Below, piece after piece: positions 12,098 to 18,806 of a DNA stretch of 25,926 nucleotides; position 1 is the first letter of the stretch, and the number at the start of each line of letters is the position of its first letter. This DNA is from a virus. Both the position numbers and the translations under genes were made by a program. The notes beneath the pieces are model-generated. The model made no database searches. It saw only the letters and a list, made by a program, of their open reading frames with translations, and was not told the origin of the DNA. The stretch lies in the IMG/VR virus record IMGVR_UViG_3300027779_000143, positions 1-25,926 of that record; one strand, 5' to 3'.

Positions 12098-13495
12098 ATG
12101 TCAGCAGAATTAATATCAATTAAAAAAATTAAACCTAACCCTAAAAACCCTCGTTTTATAAAAGATTATAAATATAAGGAACTTTTAGAATCGTTACGAA
12201 CTTCTTTTTGGATGATGGAAGCAAGACCTATTGTGGTTGACGAAAACATGGTTGTTCTAGGTGGCAATCAAAGATTAAGAGCTTGTCAAGAATTAAAATA
12301 CAAAGAAGTCTGGTTTGAAGATGGTTCTAAATGGACAAAAGAACAGCAAGCAGAATTTATAATAAAAGACAATACACATTATGGGGAATGGGATTATGAT
12401 ATGTTAGCAAACGAATTTGAGCAAAAAGACTTACAAGCATGGGGCGTTACTGGGTTTCCGTTTGATGCTGATGACATAGACGAAGAAGATTCTTTTGATC
12501 AATTAATTGTAACAACACAAAGATACACAGACAAAGAAATTATTGACGATGCGTATGAATATTACTGTAAAGCTGGATTTCCTTATCCTGATTTGACAAA
12601 GTTTGAAATGATGCAAGAAATTAACAAGCTAGCAAGTATGCCTTTAGAAGATTGTCAAAGAAGTAGAATCGCATATAAAGTAGCAGATACTTTTCATAAA
12701 CATAGATTTCATTCATCTGCAATAAATATGAAATCTCCTTTTGATAGTTTTAACATAGAAAAAAATCTGCGAAAAGCTTTAAAGATGGAACTCTCTGAAG
12801 CTACTATAAAGAAAACGACAATACCTTTTTTGAATCTAGTAAACGGAACTCAGGCATGTGCTAATTTTAGACCAGCTTATGCAAGATTAATGTACGATAG
12901 ACATTCGCCAGACAAGTCCGTTGTCTTTGATAGCTCTACAGGGTATGGCGGCAGGCTGACTGGCTTTTTAGCGTCTAACTGTAGCAAGTATATTGGCGTT
13001 GATCCAAACACGCTTACACACAAAGCAAATCAAAAACTATTTAATACATTAAAAAACAACAATAAAGAATGTCAATTAATAAATCTACCAGCAGAGGATG
13101 TCAATGTAGATGAACACAAGATTAAAGGTGTTGCTGATTTTTCTTTTACGTCTCCGCCTTATTTTACAAAAGAAATTTATTCAGATGAAGAAACACAATC
13201 ATGCAATAGATACAGCGAATATGCACACTGGATGTTAAACTTTCTTCAGCCAATGATGAAGCTGAATTATGATGTATTAAAATCAGGTGGTAAAACAATT
13301 ATTAATATAGAAGATGTAAAAATTAAAAACAAAGTATATCCACTAGTAGAAGATACAATTGAAGCTGGAAAAGATGTCGGCTTTGAATATATAAAAACAG
13401 AAGTCTTTGAATTGCAGAACAGAACAACAATGCAAGACGGCATAAAGGTCAGTGTACCAGCGTTTGAGCGTGTTATAATATTTAAAAAATCATAA
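12098..13495 (+). CDS. ParB-like nuclease domain fused to a TSPPYF-type DNA methyltransferase
   Basis: 465 aa. Residues 1-115 form a ParB/Srx-like domain: IKPNPKNPRF, then ARPIVVDENMVVLGGNQRLR (GGNQR at 55-59), then EFIIKDNTHYGEWDYDMLAN. Residues 240-465 form a methyltransferase: SAM-binding motif I VFDSSTGYGGR (276-286) with the acidic VDPN (301-304), and catalytic motif IV TSPPYF (351-356), which fits N6-adenine or N4-cytosine amino methylation. Motif I precedes motif IV and no long target-recognition domain follows, so recognition may come from the middle region (120-235). The usual view of this common phage fusion is genome modification against host restriction. It lies directly upstream of the terminase genes, 18 nt before the small subunit. 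Specificity is not predictable. Confidence 0.85.
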   Translation: MSAELISIKKIKPNPKNPRFIKDYKYKELLESLRTSFWMMEARPIVVDENMVVLGGNQRLRACQELKYKEVWFEDGSKWTKEQQAEFIIKDNTHYGEWDYDMLANEFEQKDLQAWGVTGFPFDADDIDEEDSFDQLIVTTQRYTDKEIIDDAYEYYCKAGFPYPDLTKFEMMQEINKLASMPLEDCQRSRIAYKVADTFHKHRFHSSAINMKSPFDSFNIEKNLRKALKMELSEATIKKTTIPFLNLVNGTQACANFRPAYARLMYDRHSPDKSVVFDSSTGYGGRLTGFLASNCSKYIGVDPNTLTHKANQKLFNTLKNNNKECQLINLPAEDVNVDEHKIKGVADFSFTSPPYFTKEIYSDEETQSCNRYSEYAHWMLNFLQPMMKLNYDVLKSGGKTIINIEDVKIKNKVYPLVEDTIEAGKDVGFEYIKTEVFELQNRTTMQDGIKVSVPAFERVIIFKKS

Positions 13496-13513
13496 AACAA
13501 CAGTGAGGATACA

Positions 13514-13855
13514 ATGGCAAAAGAAGACAATTTAACATCATGGAAGAAAGGCGAATCAGGAAACCCTAGCGGCAGACCTAAAGGTAGTTTAAACAGAAGC
13601 ACAGTAGCCAAGAAATGGCTTACAACAGATCAAGAGTTTAAGAATCCTTTAACGCAAGACTTAGAGAATTTAAGCCAAGAAGATATAATGACTTTAGCTT
13701 TAATAAACAAAGCACGAAAAGGAGACGTATCGGCATACAAAGCCTTAATGGATAGTGGTTACGGAAGTCCTAAAGATTCTTTAGATATAAATACAGCAGA
13801 AAATATTAACATTGATTTTAAAGAAATAATTGAAGGACTTAAAAATAGGACATAA
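13514..13855 (+). CDS. terS: Terminase small subunit-like protein (DUF5681 N-terminus)
   Basis: 113 aa. The N-terminus SWKKGESGNPSGRPKGSLNR is the DUF5681 signature, often found at the start of proteins encoded immediately before phage terminase large subunits. A helical part follows (EDIMTLALINKARKGDVSAYKALMDSGYG). By position and signature it should recognise phage DNA and hand it to the large subunit. The gene is followed by the large subunit with a 26-nt overlap in another frame. Confidence 0.75.
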   Translation: MAKEDNLTSWKKGESGNPSGRPKGSLNRSTVAKKWLTTDQEFKNPLTQDLENLSQEDIMTLALINKARKGDVSAYKALMDSGYGSPKDSLDINTAENINIDFKEIIEGLKNRT

Positions 13856-15041
13856 GTTTCTTCCGTTTGATAAAGAAGATTCAAGATATTACATTTATAC
13901 TGGTGGGCGTGGCTCTGGTAAATCCTATGCTGTTGCTGGTGCTTTAGTATATTTAATTTTAACGCCTAATCAAACAATCTTATTTACTAGATATACATTA
14001 CGATCAGCGGCAATCTCTATTATACCTGAGTTTAAAGACAAGCTAGAGAAAATGGAAATTATGCATCTATTTAAGATTACTAAGGATGAAATAATAAACA
14101 TTGCAAATGGTTCAAAAATAATATTTAGGGGAATTAAAACTTCTTCAGGAGATCAAACAGCAAATCTTAAATCATTGCAAGGAATAACTACTTGGGTAAT
14201 GGATGAAGCTGAAGAACTTACAGACGAATCTATTTTTGATAAGATAGACTTTTCAGTTAGACAGAAAGGCGTTGACAACAGAATCGTTTTAATATTAAAT
14301 CCTACCACTAAAGAGCATTGGATATACGAACGATTTTTTGAATCTAAAGGAATACAAGCTGGAAGCAGTTTAACGAAAGCAGACGTTACTTATATGCATT
14401 CTACGTATGAAGATAACATTGAGCATTTGTCAAAAAGTTATTTAGCGCAGATTCAATTAATGAAAGTTAATCGACCTAATAAATACAAGCACCAAATTCT
14501 TGGTGGCTGGTTAGATAAAGCTGAAGGAGTTATCTTTAGCAACTGGAAATTAGGAGCGTTTAAAGAAGTATCGAAAGCTGTTTTTGGTCAAGATTTCGGC
14601 TACTCCAATGACGAAAGTACGCTTCTAAAAACAAGCATAGATAAAAATAATAAGATTATATATGTTCAAGAATGCTTTTATCAAACTCATTTGACGACTT
14701 CGCAAATAGCAGAATTAAACAAAAAGTTTGCTGGAGATAGCTTAATCGTAGCCGATAGCTCAGAGCCACGTTTAATAAATGCATTGTCTAAAGATTGTAA
14801 TATAGTTCCAGCGATTAAAGGACAAGGCTCTATCACGTTTGGCATAAGTATGCTGCAAGACTTTGACCTTGTGATTGATCCTCAAAGTTTAAACCTTGTT
14901 AAAGAACTAAATAACTATTCATGGCTTGAGAAAAAGTCAAGAACACCAATAGATAAATTCAATCACTTAATCGATGGATTACGCTACTCGATTTCTTACC
15001 AATTACAGAATCCAAATCTGGGCGAATATTATATATATTAA
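13830..15041 (+). CDS. terL: Terminase large subunit (Terminase_3-like)
   Basis: 403 aa. ATPase: Walker A GGRGSGKS (25-32), Walker B and catalytic Glu WVMDEAEEL (122-130), coupling-type motif VLILNPT. Nuclease half: GQDFGYSND, LIVADSSEPR and HLIDGLRYS supply acidic metal ligands. These parts make a packaging motor and headful/cos nuclease. No ATG exists upstream of Walker A in this frame; the start used here is TTG at 13830, inside the small-subunit gene, so initiation is at a rare codon, probably by coupling. The length (about 400 aa) is normal. No portal gene follows, unlike in most phages. Confidence 0.93.
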   Translation: MKDLKIGHKFLPFDKEDSRYYIYTGGRGSGKSYAVAGALVYLILTPNQTILFTRYTLRSAAISIIPEFKDKLEKMEIMHLFKITKDEIINIANGSKIIFRGIKTSSGDQTANLKSLQGITTWVMDEAEELTDESIFDKIDFSVRQKGVDNRIVLILNPTTKEHWIYERFFESKGIQAGSSLTKADVTYMHSTYEDNIEHLSKSYLAQIQLMKVNRPNKYKHQILGGWLDKAEGVIFSNWKLGAFKEVSKAVFGQDFGYSNDESTLLKTSIDKNNKIIYVQECFYQTHLTTSQIAELNKKFAGDSLIVADSSEPRLINALSKDCNIVPAIKGQGSITFGISMLQDFDLVIDPQSLNLVKELNNYSWLEKKSRTPIDKFNHLIDGLRYSISYQLQNPNLGEYYIY

Positions 15042-15103
15042 ATAAAGCTTGTATATATTGTATATATGTTATATATTGCAGTATATTAATCAAAGCAAAC
15101 AAA

Positions 15104-15241
15104 ATGAAAAACAACATTAACAATTTCTTAAACTTAAAATTTTTATTAATAGAATCTCTTAAAATTCAAGGAGCTAAAGAAAACCACATTTATGTAACAC
15201 TAAAGACATTAAATGTACACGAAATACACTTTTGTAAATAA
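15104..15241 (+). CDS. Small hypothetical protein after terL
   Basis: 45 aa from ATG at 15104 (MKNNINNFLNLKFLLIESLK) to TAA at 15239-15241. The sequence looks like one helix followed by a beta-like HIYVTLKTLNVHEIHFCK. No family recognised. It is the first of four small genes between terL and the decamer-repeat terminator region. An AT-rich repetitive stretch (15051-15089, TATATATTG twice and close variants) precedes it and may hold a promoter. Confidence 0.45.
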   Translation: MKNNINNFLNLKFLLIESLKIQGAKENHIYVTLKTLNVHEIHFCK

Positions 15242-15258
15242 GTATAATAATAAACAAT

Positions 15259-15426
15259 ATGAAAAAAAGCACAGAACAAATAGTTCAAAAATTATTACTG
15301 CTATCTGACAAAGAGAGAAAGGATGTTATCGCTTGCTTAATATACAAAGCTCTTGAAGATTTAGATGAAGCAGAAGCAGAAAGAAGATATGAAAAAGTAA
15401 TAAAAACATTAGCAACAAACCTTTAA
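15259..15426 (+). CDS. Small helical hypothetical protein
   Basis: 55 aa, ATG at 15259, TAA at 15424-15426. Helical with a hydrophobic core (IVQKLLLLSDKERKDVIACL, IYKALEDLDEAEAERRYEKV). It resembles a four-helix-bundle or anti-repressor-sized protein, but nothing diagnostic is present. The next gene starts 11 nt later and has a related look (KKQLLNMMARDII), so they may be distant relatives. Function unknown. Confidence 0.5.
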   Translation: MKKSTEQIVQKLLLLSDKERKDVIACLIYKALEDLDEAEAERRYEKVIKTLATNL

Positions 15427-15437
15427 AACTAAAAAAT

Positions 15438-15650
15438 ATGAATATGAATATAATATTAGAATTTTATAACAATACTACACCAGAAGAAAAAAAGCAATTA
15501 TTAAACATGATGGCAAGAGACATCATTATTCCTTATAGAAAAAAAGATGGCATTCATGATTATGAACTATGTGAAGAAAACCCTGTTTCTATGAACGGAA
15601 CAGCATTTCAATTGAACACTAAAGAATTTAGTAAACACTGCAACTCATGA
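15438..15650 (+). CDS. Small hypothetical protein (NTTPEEKKQLL)
   Basis: 70 aa. A helical start (LEFYNNTTPEEKKQLLNMMA, RDIIIPYRKKDG) is followed by a polar region (HDYELCEENPVSMNGTAFQL, NTKEFSKHCNS). No known domain recognised. The stop overlaps the start of the next gene (ATGA at 15647-15650), supporting a co-translated small-gene operon. Function unknown. Confidence 0.55.
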   Translation: MNMNIILEFYNNTTPEEKKQLLNMMARDIIIPYRKKDGIHDYELCEENPVSMNGTAFQLNTKEFSKHCNS

Positions 15651-15775
15651 GAAAACTAATTGATATTAAAGAAGAATTAATAGTTCCTTTAAAGATTCTA
15701 GCTGTAAAAGAAAACAAACCTTTAAAAAACTACATTGAAGATGTCTTAGCTGATAAAGTAAAGAAAGCTAAATAG
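15647..15775 (+). CDS. Ribbon-helix-helix DNA-binding protein
   Basis: 42 aa from ATG at 15647 to TAG at 15773-15775. RKLIDIKEELIVPLKILAVK followed by ENKPLKNYIEDVLADKVKK matches the Arc/MetJ-type ribbon-helix-helix: a short beta-strand, then helix, turn (ENKP), helix. Such proteins dimerise and bind short repeated operators. Its stop codon lies inside the first of five decamer repeats (15771-15820), which makes those repeats a candidate binding site. It could be a phage regulator or an orphan antitoxin-like protein; no toxin partner is seen next to it. Confidence 0.65.
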   Translation: MRKLIDIKEELIVPLKILAVKENKPLKNYIEDVLADKVKKAK

Positions 15776-15820
15776 ACACCAATAGACACCAATAGACCCC
15801 TGTTAGACCCCAATAGACCC
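15771..15820 (+). repeat. Five tandem decamer repeats (AATAGACMCC type)
   Basis: Consecutive 10-bp units: AATAGACACC, AATAGACACC, AATAGACCCC, TGTTAGACCC, CAATAGACCC. The shared core is TAGACMCC, drifting by one base in the later units. The first begins within the stop codon region of the ribbon-helix-helix gene and the last runs into the terminator stem. A 10-bp period puts all copies on one face of the helix, as expected for cooperative protein binding. Candidate roles are an operator for the adjacent repressor-like protein or a packaging recognition site near the terminase genes. Confidence 0.7.
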
Positions 15821-15845
15821 ATGTTAAGCTCACATGGGTTTTTTT
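15817..15845 (+). terminator. Rho-independent terminator after the small-gene operon
   Basis: Perfect 8-bp stem ACCCATGT (15817-15824) with ACATGGGT (15832-15839), 7-nt loop TAAGCTC, followed by six T. It separates the terminase/small-gene operon from the transcription unit carrying the second sigma-like gene. A small overlap with the last decamer repeat means protein bound there could affect termination. Confidence 0.85.
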
Positions 15846-15899
15846 ATGCCTAATACTTAAATAAACTAGGACACTTTTCAAATCTATCGTACTTATGGT

Positions 15900-16058
15900 A
15901 TGAGTCAGAAAAAGAAACACACCACAAAAGAAAGATTTAAGATATTAGAGAATGTTTCAGCGACTTTATACGTAGCTATAGACAAGCTGTCTAAACGAAT
16001 AGATTCAATTGATGAATTTCTCACAAAATCAACTAAAGATTTTAAAGAGAATGAATAA
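15900..16058 (+). CDS. Small coiled-coil flavophage protein
   Basis: 52 aa from ATG at 15900 to TAA at 16056-16058. MSQKKKHTTKERFKILENVS then TLYVAIDKLSKRIDSIDEFL is a pattern I associate with a short flavophage family placed at the head of this transcription unit: a basic start and a heptad-like helix (L/I at regular spacing) that probably dimerises. No function assigned. The end overlaps the next gene by 8 nt if that starts at 16051. The 54 nt between the terminator and this ATG hold no TAnnTTTG match. Confidence 0.6.
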   Translation: MSQKKKHTTKERFKILENVSATLYVAIDKLSKRIDSIDEFLTKSTKDFKENE

Positions 16059-16347
16059 AGCTGACAACGATTATAAACTACTTTCTAATCTATATGAAAG
16101 AAAGTATTTGTCAGAAGATGAAACGCTTGTTTTAGCGGAAGGCTTTGACGATGCGATTATAGGAATTACGACTATATACCCAAAAAAAGTAATCTACAAT
16201 TATTGGGAGTGCATTAATATTTTACTAAAGATAGGCGATGAAGAAACGCAGTTTGATTTCGATTCCTCACTGGTTTATTTAGATGAGTACATAAAAGAAA
16301 TTAGCACAATAGAAGATTTTGCTCCAATATTTATTAAGACTATATGA
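16051..16347 (+). CDS. Conserved flavophage protein before sigma-like factor 2
   Basis: 98 aa from the ATG at 16051 (MNKADNDYKLLSNLYERKYL); in-frame starts further up (TTG 16009, ATG 16012) would overlap the preceding gene by nearly 50 nt, so I prefer 16051. The conserved part is LSEDETLVLAEGFDDAIIGI, PKKVIYNYWECINILL, QFDFDSSLVYLDEYI and FAPIFIKTI, which follows the pattern of a small Bacteroidota phage family of unknown function. The stop overlaps the next ATG by 4 nt. Confidence 0.65.
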   Translation: MNKADNDYKLLSNLYERKYLSEDETLVLAEGFDDAIIGITTIYPKKVIYNYWECINILLKIGDEETQFDFDSSLVYLDEYIKEISTIEDFAPIFIKTI

Positions 16348-16952
16348 ACTGGATAACTAAAATTTATAGGTATCATAAAGAATGGATTTCAATGACTGAA
16401 AGCTTAGGCGGTGGTCTATATAGTGAAGACATCGTAATGGAAGCTTATATAAAATTAAATAAATACAACTGTGAACATAAGATAATAAAGAATGGAAAAG
16501 TCAGTAAAGGCTACATGTATTTTGTTCTTCGATCATTATTCGTAGATTATATAAGACAGGCAAACAAGATAAAAAAAGTAAACATTGACGTTTTATATAC
16601 TTTAAGCGGAAAGACTTGGTTTATTGATCCTAGCTCTGCTTCAGCAACACAAAGAGGTTTAAAACAAAATGCTGAAAAGGTACATTATGATTCTGAAAAT
16701 GTTAAAAAAGAATATGCCTATGGTCGAATCTGTAATAAAATAGATAATGAAATCAAGACATGGCACTGGTATGATAAAAAGATGTTTGAACTTTATAAAG
16801 ACACGCCTTTGACTATTAGAGCAATGTCAGGAGAAACGAATATTAGTTCGACTAATATATTTCACACTTTGAAAAAAGGTAAAAAGATAATCAAAGATAA
16901 ATTTCTGGAAGATTATCAAGATTATAAAAATGGGGATTATGATTTAATATAA
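16344..16952 (+). CDS. Sigma-70-like factor 2 (before the virion operon)
   Basis: 202 aa. Residues 25-80 resemble sigma region 2: YSEDIVMEAYIKLNKY and GYMYFVLRSLFVDYIRQANKIKK. Residues 150-190 resemble a region-4 HTH: DTPLTIRAMSGETNISSTNI then FHTLKKGKKIIKDKF. A middle segment (90-140) replaces the usual linker. Proteins of this kind are often annotated as sigma factors in flavophages. It closes its transcription unit, is followed by a terminator and stands right before the 17035 virion operon. A late-gene activator is therefore the natural reading, but this is inference. It is not closely similar to the 10903-11430 protein beyond the shared layout. Confidence 0.68.
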   Translation: MNWITKIYRYHKEWISMTESLGGGLYSEDIVMEAYIKLNKYNCEHKIIKNGKVSKGYMYFVLRSLFVDYIRQANKIKKVNIDVLYTLSGKTWFIDPSSASATQRGLKQNAEKVHYDSENVKKEYAYGRICNKIDNEIKTWHWYDKKMFELYKDTPLTIRAMSGETNISSTNIFHTLKKGKKIIKDKFLEDYQDYKNGDYDLI

Positions 16953-16983
16953 AGTTTTTTTTTGTTTTTGGTTGGTTCGAATC

Positions 16984-17012
16984 GAGTCTTGTGATACAGC
17001 AAGGCTCTTTTT
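16984..17012 (+). terminator. Rho-independent terminator before the virion operon
   Basis: Stem GAGTCTTG (16984-16991) with CAAGGCTC (17000-17007), 8 bp including one G-T pair, loop TGATACAG, then five T. It separates sigma-like gene 2 from the virion genes, so the virion operon would need its own promoter between about 17013 and 17034 or read-through; no TAnnTTTG site is visible there. Confidence 0.8.
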
Positions 17013-17034
17013 GTGTTTATATTAAAACCATTAC

Positions 17035-17679
17035 ATGATCGCACCTAGTTCGTTAAAATATGTTAAGTTAAAAGATTATCAAAAATTTAGTCTTATTGAA
17101 AATCCTAGCAATGAAGATTTAATAAAATGTATTACAGGAATTAACAGCTTAGACTTAGCAAAATTAAAAGCTGTTAAAGTTGACAATCTAACAAATGAGT
17201 TGAGCAAGCTCTTTGATGTAGAATCTAAATTTATAAGTGAGTTTACAATCTATGGCACTACATACGGATTTATTCCTAAGCTTGATGATATAACCTATGG
17301 CGAGAATAAAGACATTACAAGCTATATAAACGACTGGGGCAATATGCACAAAGCAATGGCTGTGCTGTATAGACCTATTAAAAAGAAATACGGATCAAAA
17401 TATTTAATAGAAGATTATGAAGGCAGTCATGTCTATAGTGAAGTAATGAAAGACATGCCGCTAAATGTTGTAATGGGTGCGATGGTTTTTTTTTACAATT
17501 TAACGAACGTATTACTGAGCTGTATCCCGAGATATTTGGAGAGTCAAACGAAGGAAATTCAAACGATTACAGCGGATTCGGAAAAAAATGGTCAGGATAT
17601 TCAGAGCTGTATTGCTTATCTAAATCAGACCTTACAAAGTTTGAAGAAGTTACAAGACTCCCCCTTCATCAGTGTTTGA
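17035..17679 (+). CDS. Tail-assembly-chaperone-like protein, zero-frame product
   Basis: 214 aa read without slippage. It contains YGTTYGFIPKLDDITYGENK, DITSYINDWGNMHKAMAVLY, RPIKKKYGSKYLIEDYEG and VVMGAMVFFYNL, motifs I associate with Bacteroidota phages, and ends LNQTLQSLKKLQDSPFISV. Codons 151-153 are GTT TTT TTT in a run of nine T; a -1 shift there gives the longer product described separately. The layout copies the G/GT system of lambda-like tails, in which the short form and a frameshifted long form are made in a fixed ratio and bind the tape measure. Five genes separate it from the tape measure, unlike in lambda. The chaperone name is inferred from this parallel. Confidence 0.75.
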   Translation: MIAPSSLKYVKLKDYQKFSLIENPSNEDLIKCITGINSLDLAKLKAVKVDNLTNELSKLFDVESKFISEFTIYGTTYGFIPKLDDITYGENKDITSYINDWGNMHKAMAVLYRPIKKKYGSKYLIEDYEGSHVYSEVMKDMPLNVVMGAMVFFYNLTNVLLSCIPRYLESQTKEIQTITADSEKNGQDIQSCIAYLNQTLQSLKKLQDSPFISV

Positions 17680-17747
17680 TGTATTTAGCTTTTGAAAAAG
17701 AAAAAACAGACTTAGAAAATAGAATGATTAAAAAACAATTTAAATAA
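17035..17747 (+). CDS. Tail-assembly-chaperone-like fusion product by -1 ribosomal slippage
   Basis: Join 17035-17493 with 17493-17747 gives 237 aa: 153 residues of the zero frame and 84 of the -1 frame. The -1 tail reads LQFNERITELYPEIFGES, FGKKWSGYSELYCLSKSDL, TKFEEVTRLPLHQCLMYLAF, EKEKTDLENRMIKKQFK. It looks like a genuine conserved protein of this phage group and stops 2 nt before the next ATG. The -1 frame has no ATG before 17679 and its upstream stop is near 17440, so slippage is the only evident way to express it. From 17493 to 17679 both frames look protein-coding. The slippery heptamer T TTT TTT is canonical. Read directly from sequence; function by analogy with gpGT. Confidence 0.72.
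17487..17493 (+). promoter_or_regulatory. Slippery heptamer for programmed -1 frameshifting (U UUU UUU)
   Basis: The run of nine T at 17486-17494 is read GTT TTT TTT TAC in the zero frame, giving the X XXY YYZ heptamer T TTT TTT. Both Phe codons re-pair perfectly after a one-base backward slip. I see no strong hairpin within 10 nt downstream and no clear upstream Shine-Dalgarno-like stimulator. Confidence 0.7.
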
Positions 17748-17748
17748 G

Positions 17749-18213
17749 ATGCAAGGATTTTATAACCTAACTACAAAAATTAGAGAAACATTACAATTAG
17801 ATCAATATGTAAATACCGTTACATACGGCGATCTCTTTGAAGTCGACCTAAATAAAAGCACCATATTTCCGCTTAGTCACTTTATGGTTAGTGGTGCAAC
17901 GATGCAAAGCAACGTCTGGAACTTTAGCGTTTCTCTTTTATGCATGGATATAGTAGATGAAAGCAAAACTTTCCCAGAAGGTATTCCAAATCAATTTGAA
18001 GGCACAAGCAACGAACAAGACGTTCTAAACACTCAGTTTGCAGTTGCGAACAGATTATTAGAATTATTGCTTAGAGGGGATTTGTACGTCAATAAATATC
18101 AATTAAACGGTGATCCTACATTAGAGCCATTCGTGGATAGATTTGAAAACAAGCTGGCTGGCTGGACAGTTACTTTTAATGTATTGATTCCTAATAATAT
18201 GACTATATGCTAA
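17749..18213 (+). CDS. Neck / tail-completion-like virion protein
   Basis: 154 aa. MQGFYNLTTKIRETLQLDQY, VNTVTYGDLFEVDLNKSTIF, PLSHFMVSGATMQSNVWNFS and ending GWTVTFNVLIPNNM follow a flavophage virion family with a tail-terminator-like layout: an N-terminal helix, a beta sandwich, and a final strand closing the fold. The NEQDVLNTQFAVANRLLELL helix lies in the middle. It would join or cap the tail tube, by analogy with lambda gpU-type proteins; this is inference from size and position between the chaperone-like pair and the gp10-like gene. The end overlaps the next gene by 7 nt. Confidence 0.6.
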   Translation: MQGFYNLTTKIRETLQLDQYVNTVTYGDLFEVDLNKSTIFPLSHFMVSGATMQSNVWNFSVSLLCMDIVDESKTFPEGIPNQFEGTSNEQDVLNTQFAVANRLLELLLRGDLYVNKYQLNGDPTLEPFVDRFENKLAGWTVTFNVLIPNNMTIC

Positions 18214-18803
18214 AGGAATTAAAAAAAGCTTTGCAGAAAATGGGCAGAGAAACTGTCGAAGGAGCGAGATTAAATTTAAATAAAGATAAAAGCAAGTCTA
18301 GTGGTGCTTTAAAAAAATCTTTAAAAAGTAAAGTTGTACAAAGGGGGGATGAAGTTGATTTAGAGTTTTGGATGGAAGAATACGGAATGTTCCTTGATGC
18401 TGGAGTTTATGGCGCTGATCCTTCAATCGTTAAAAAAGGGAAACAAAAAGGCAAAGAAACAGATTCTGTCTTTACAGGTAACAATGGAATTGCTGAACGC
18501 TTTTCTTATAAAAGCAAAGGGGGAAAATTCGGATTAAAAGGAATGCCACCGCCAGCAGCTTTTGACAGTTGGACAAAGGTTAATAATCTATCGTTAAAAA
18601 GTAAAAACGGAAAAGTGATGACTAGACAAACATTAAATTTTTTAATTGCCAGAGGTGTATTCGCTCAAGGAATTTCTCCTACTCTATTTTTTACAACTCC
18701 TTTTATAAAAGCTTTCAAGAATTTGCCTGATGAAATTGTAAACGCCTTTGATATATATGTAAATACAGTATTAGAAGAAGACCAAAATCCTACAAAAAAT
18801 TAA
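18207..18803 (+). CDS. HK97 gp10-like head-tail connector/neck protein
   Basis: 198 aa. LKELKKALQKMGRETVEGAR, then SSGALKKSLKSKVVQRGDEV, then DLEFWMEEYGMFLDAGVYGA is the familiar gp10-like opening (helix, 's.G.L..Sl', then a strand and 'yg.flD.G..g'). A longer loop region (GKQKGKETDSVFTGNNGI) and the FFTTPFIKAFKNLPDEI helix follow. The family fits at the head-tail interface or tail completion. The length is somewhat above the usual 130-180 aa because of the central insert. The following gene starts 3 nt after its stop. Confidence 0.68.
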   Translation: MLKELKKALQKMGRETVEGARLNLNKDKSKSSGALKKSLKSKVVQRGDEVDLEFWMEEYGMFLDAGVYGADPSIVKKGKQKGKETDSVFTGNNGIAERFSYKSKGGKFGLKGMPPPAAFDSWTKVNNLSLKSKNGKVMTRQTLNFLIARGVFAQGISPTLFFTTPFIKAFKNLPDEIVNAFDIYVNTVLEEDQNPTKN

Positions 18804-18806
18804 ACA

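Noticed and set aside
13847-13860. Frameshift fusion of terminase small and large subunits
   Set aside because: The large-subunit frame is +1 relative to the small subunit and there is no recognised +1 slip site; a TTG start explains the arrangement.
16970-16990. GGTTCGAATC, which looks like a tRNA T-loop
   Set aside because: Flanking bases do not form a 5-bp T-stem and no acceptor or anticodon arm is near; the sequence belongs to the run-up of the terminator at 16984-17012.
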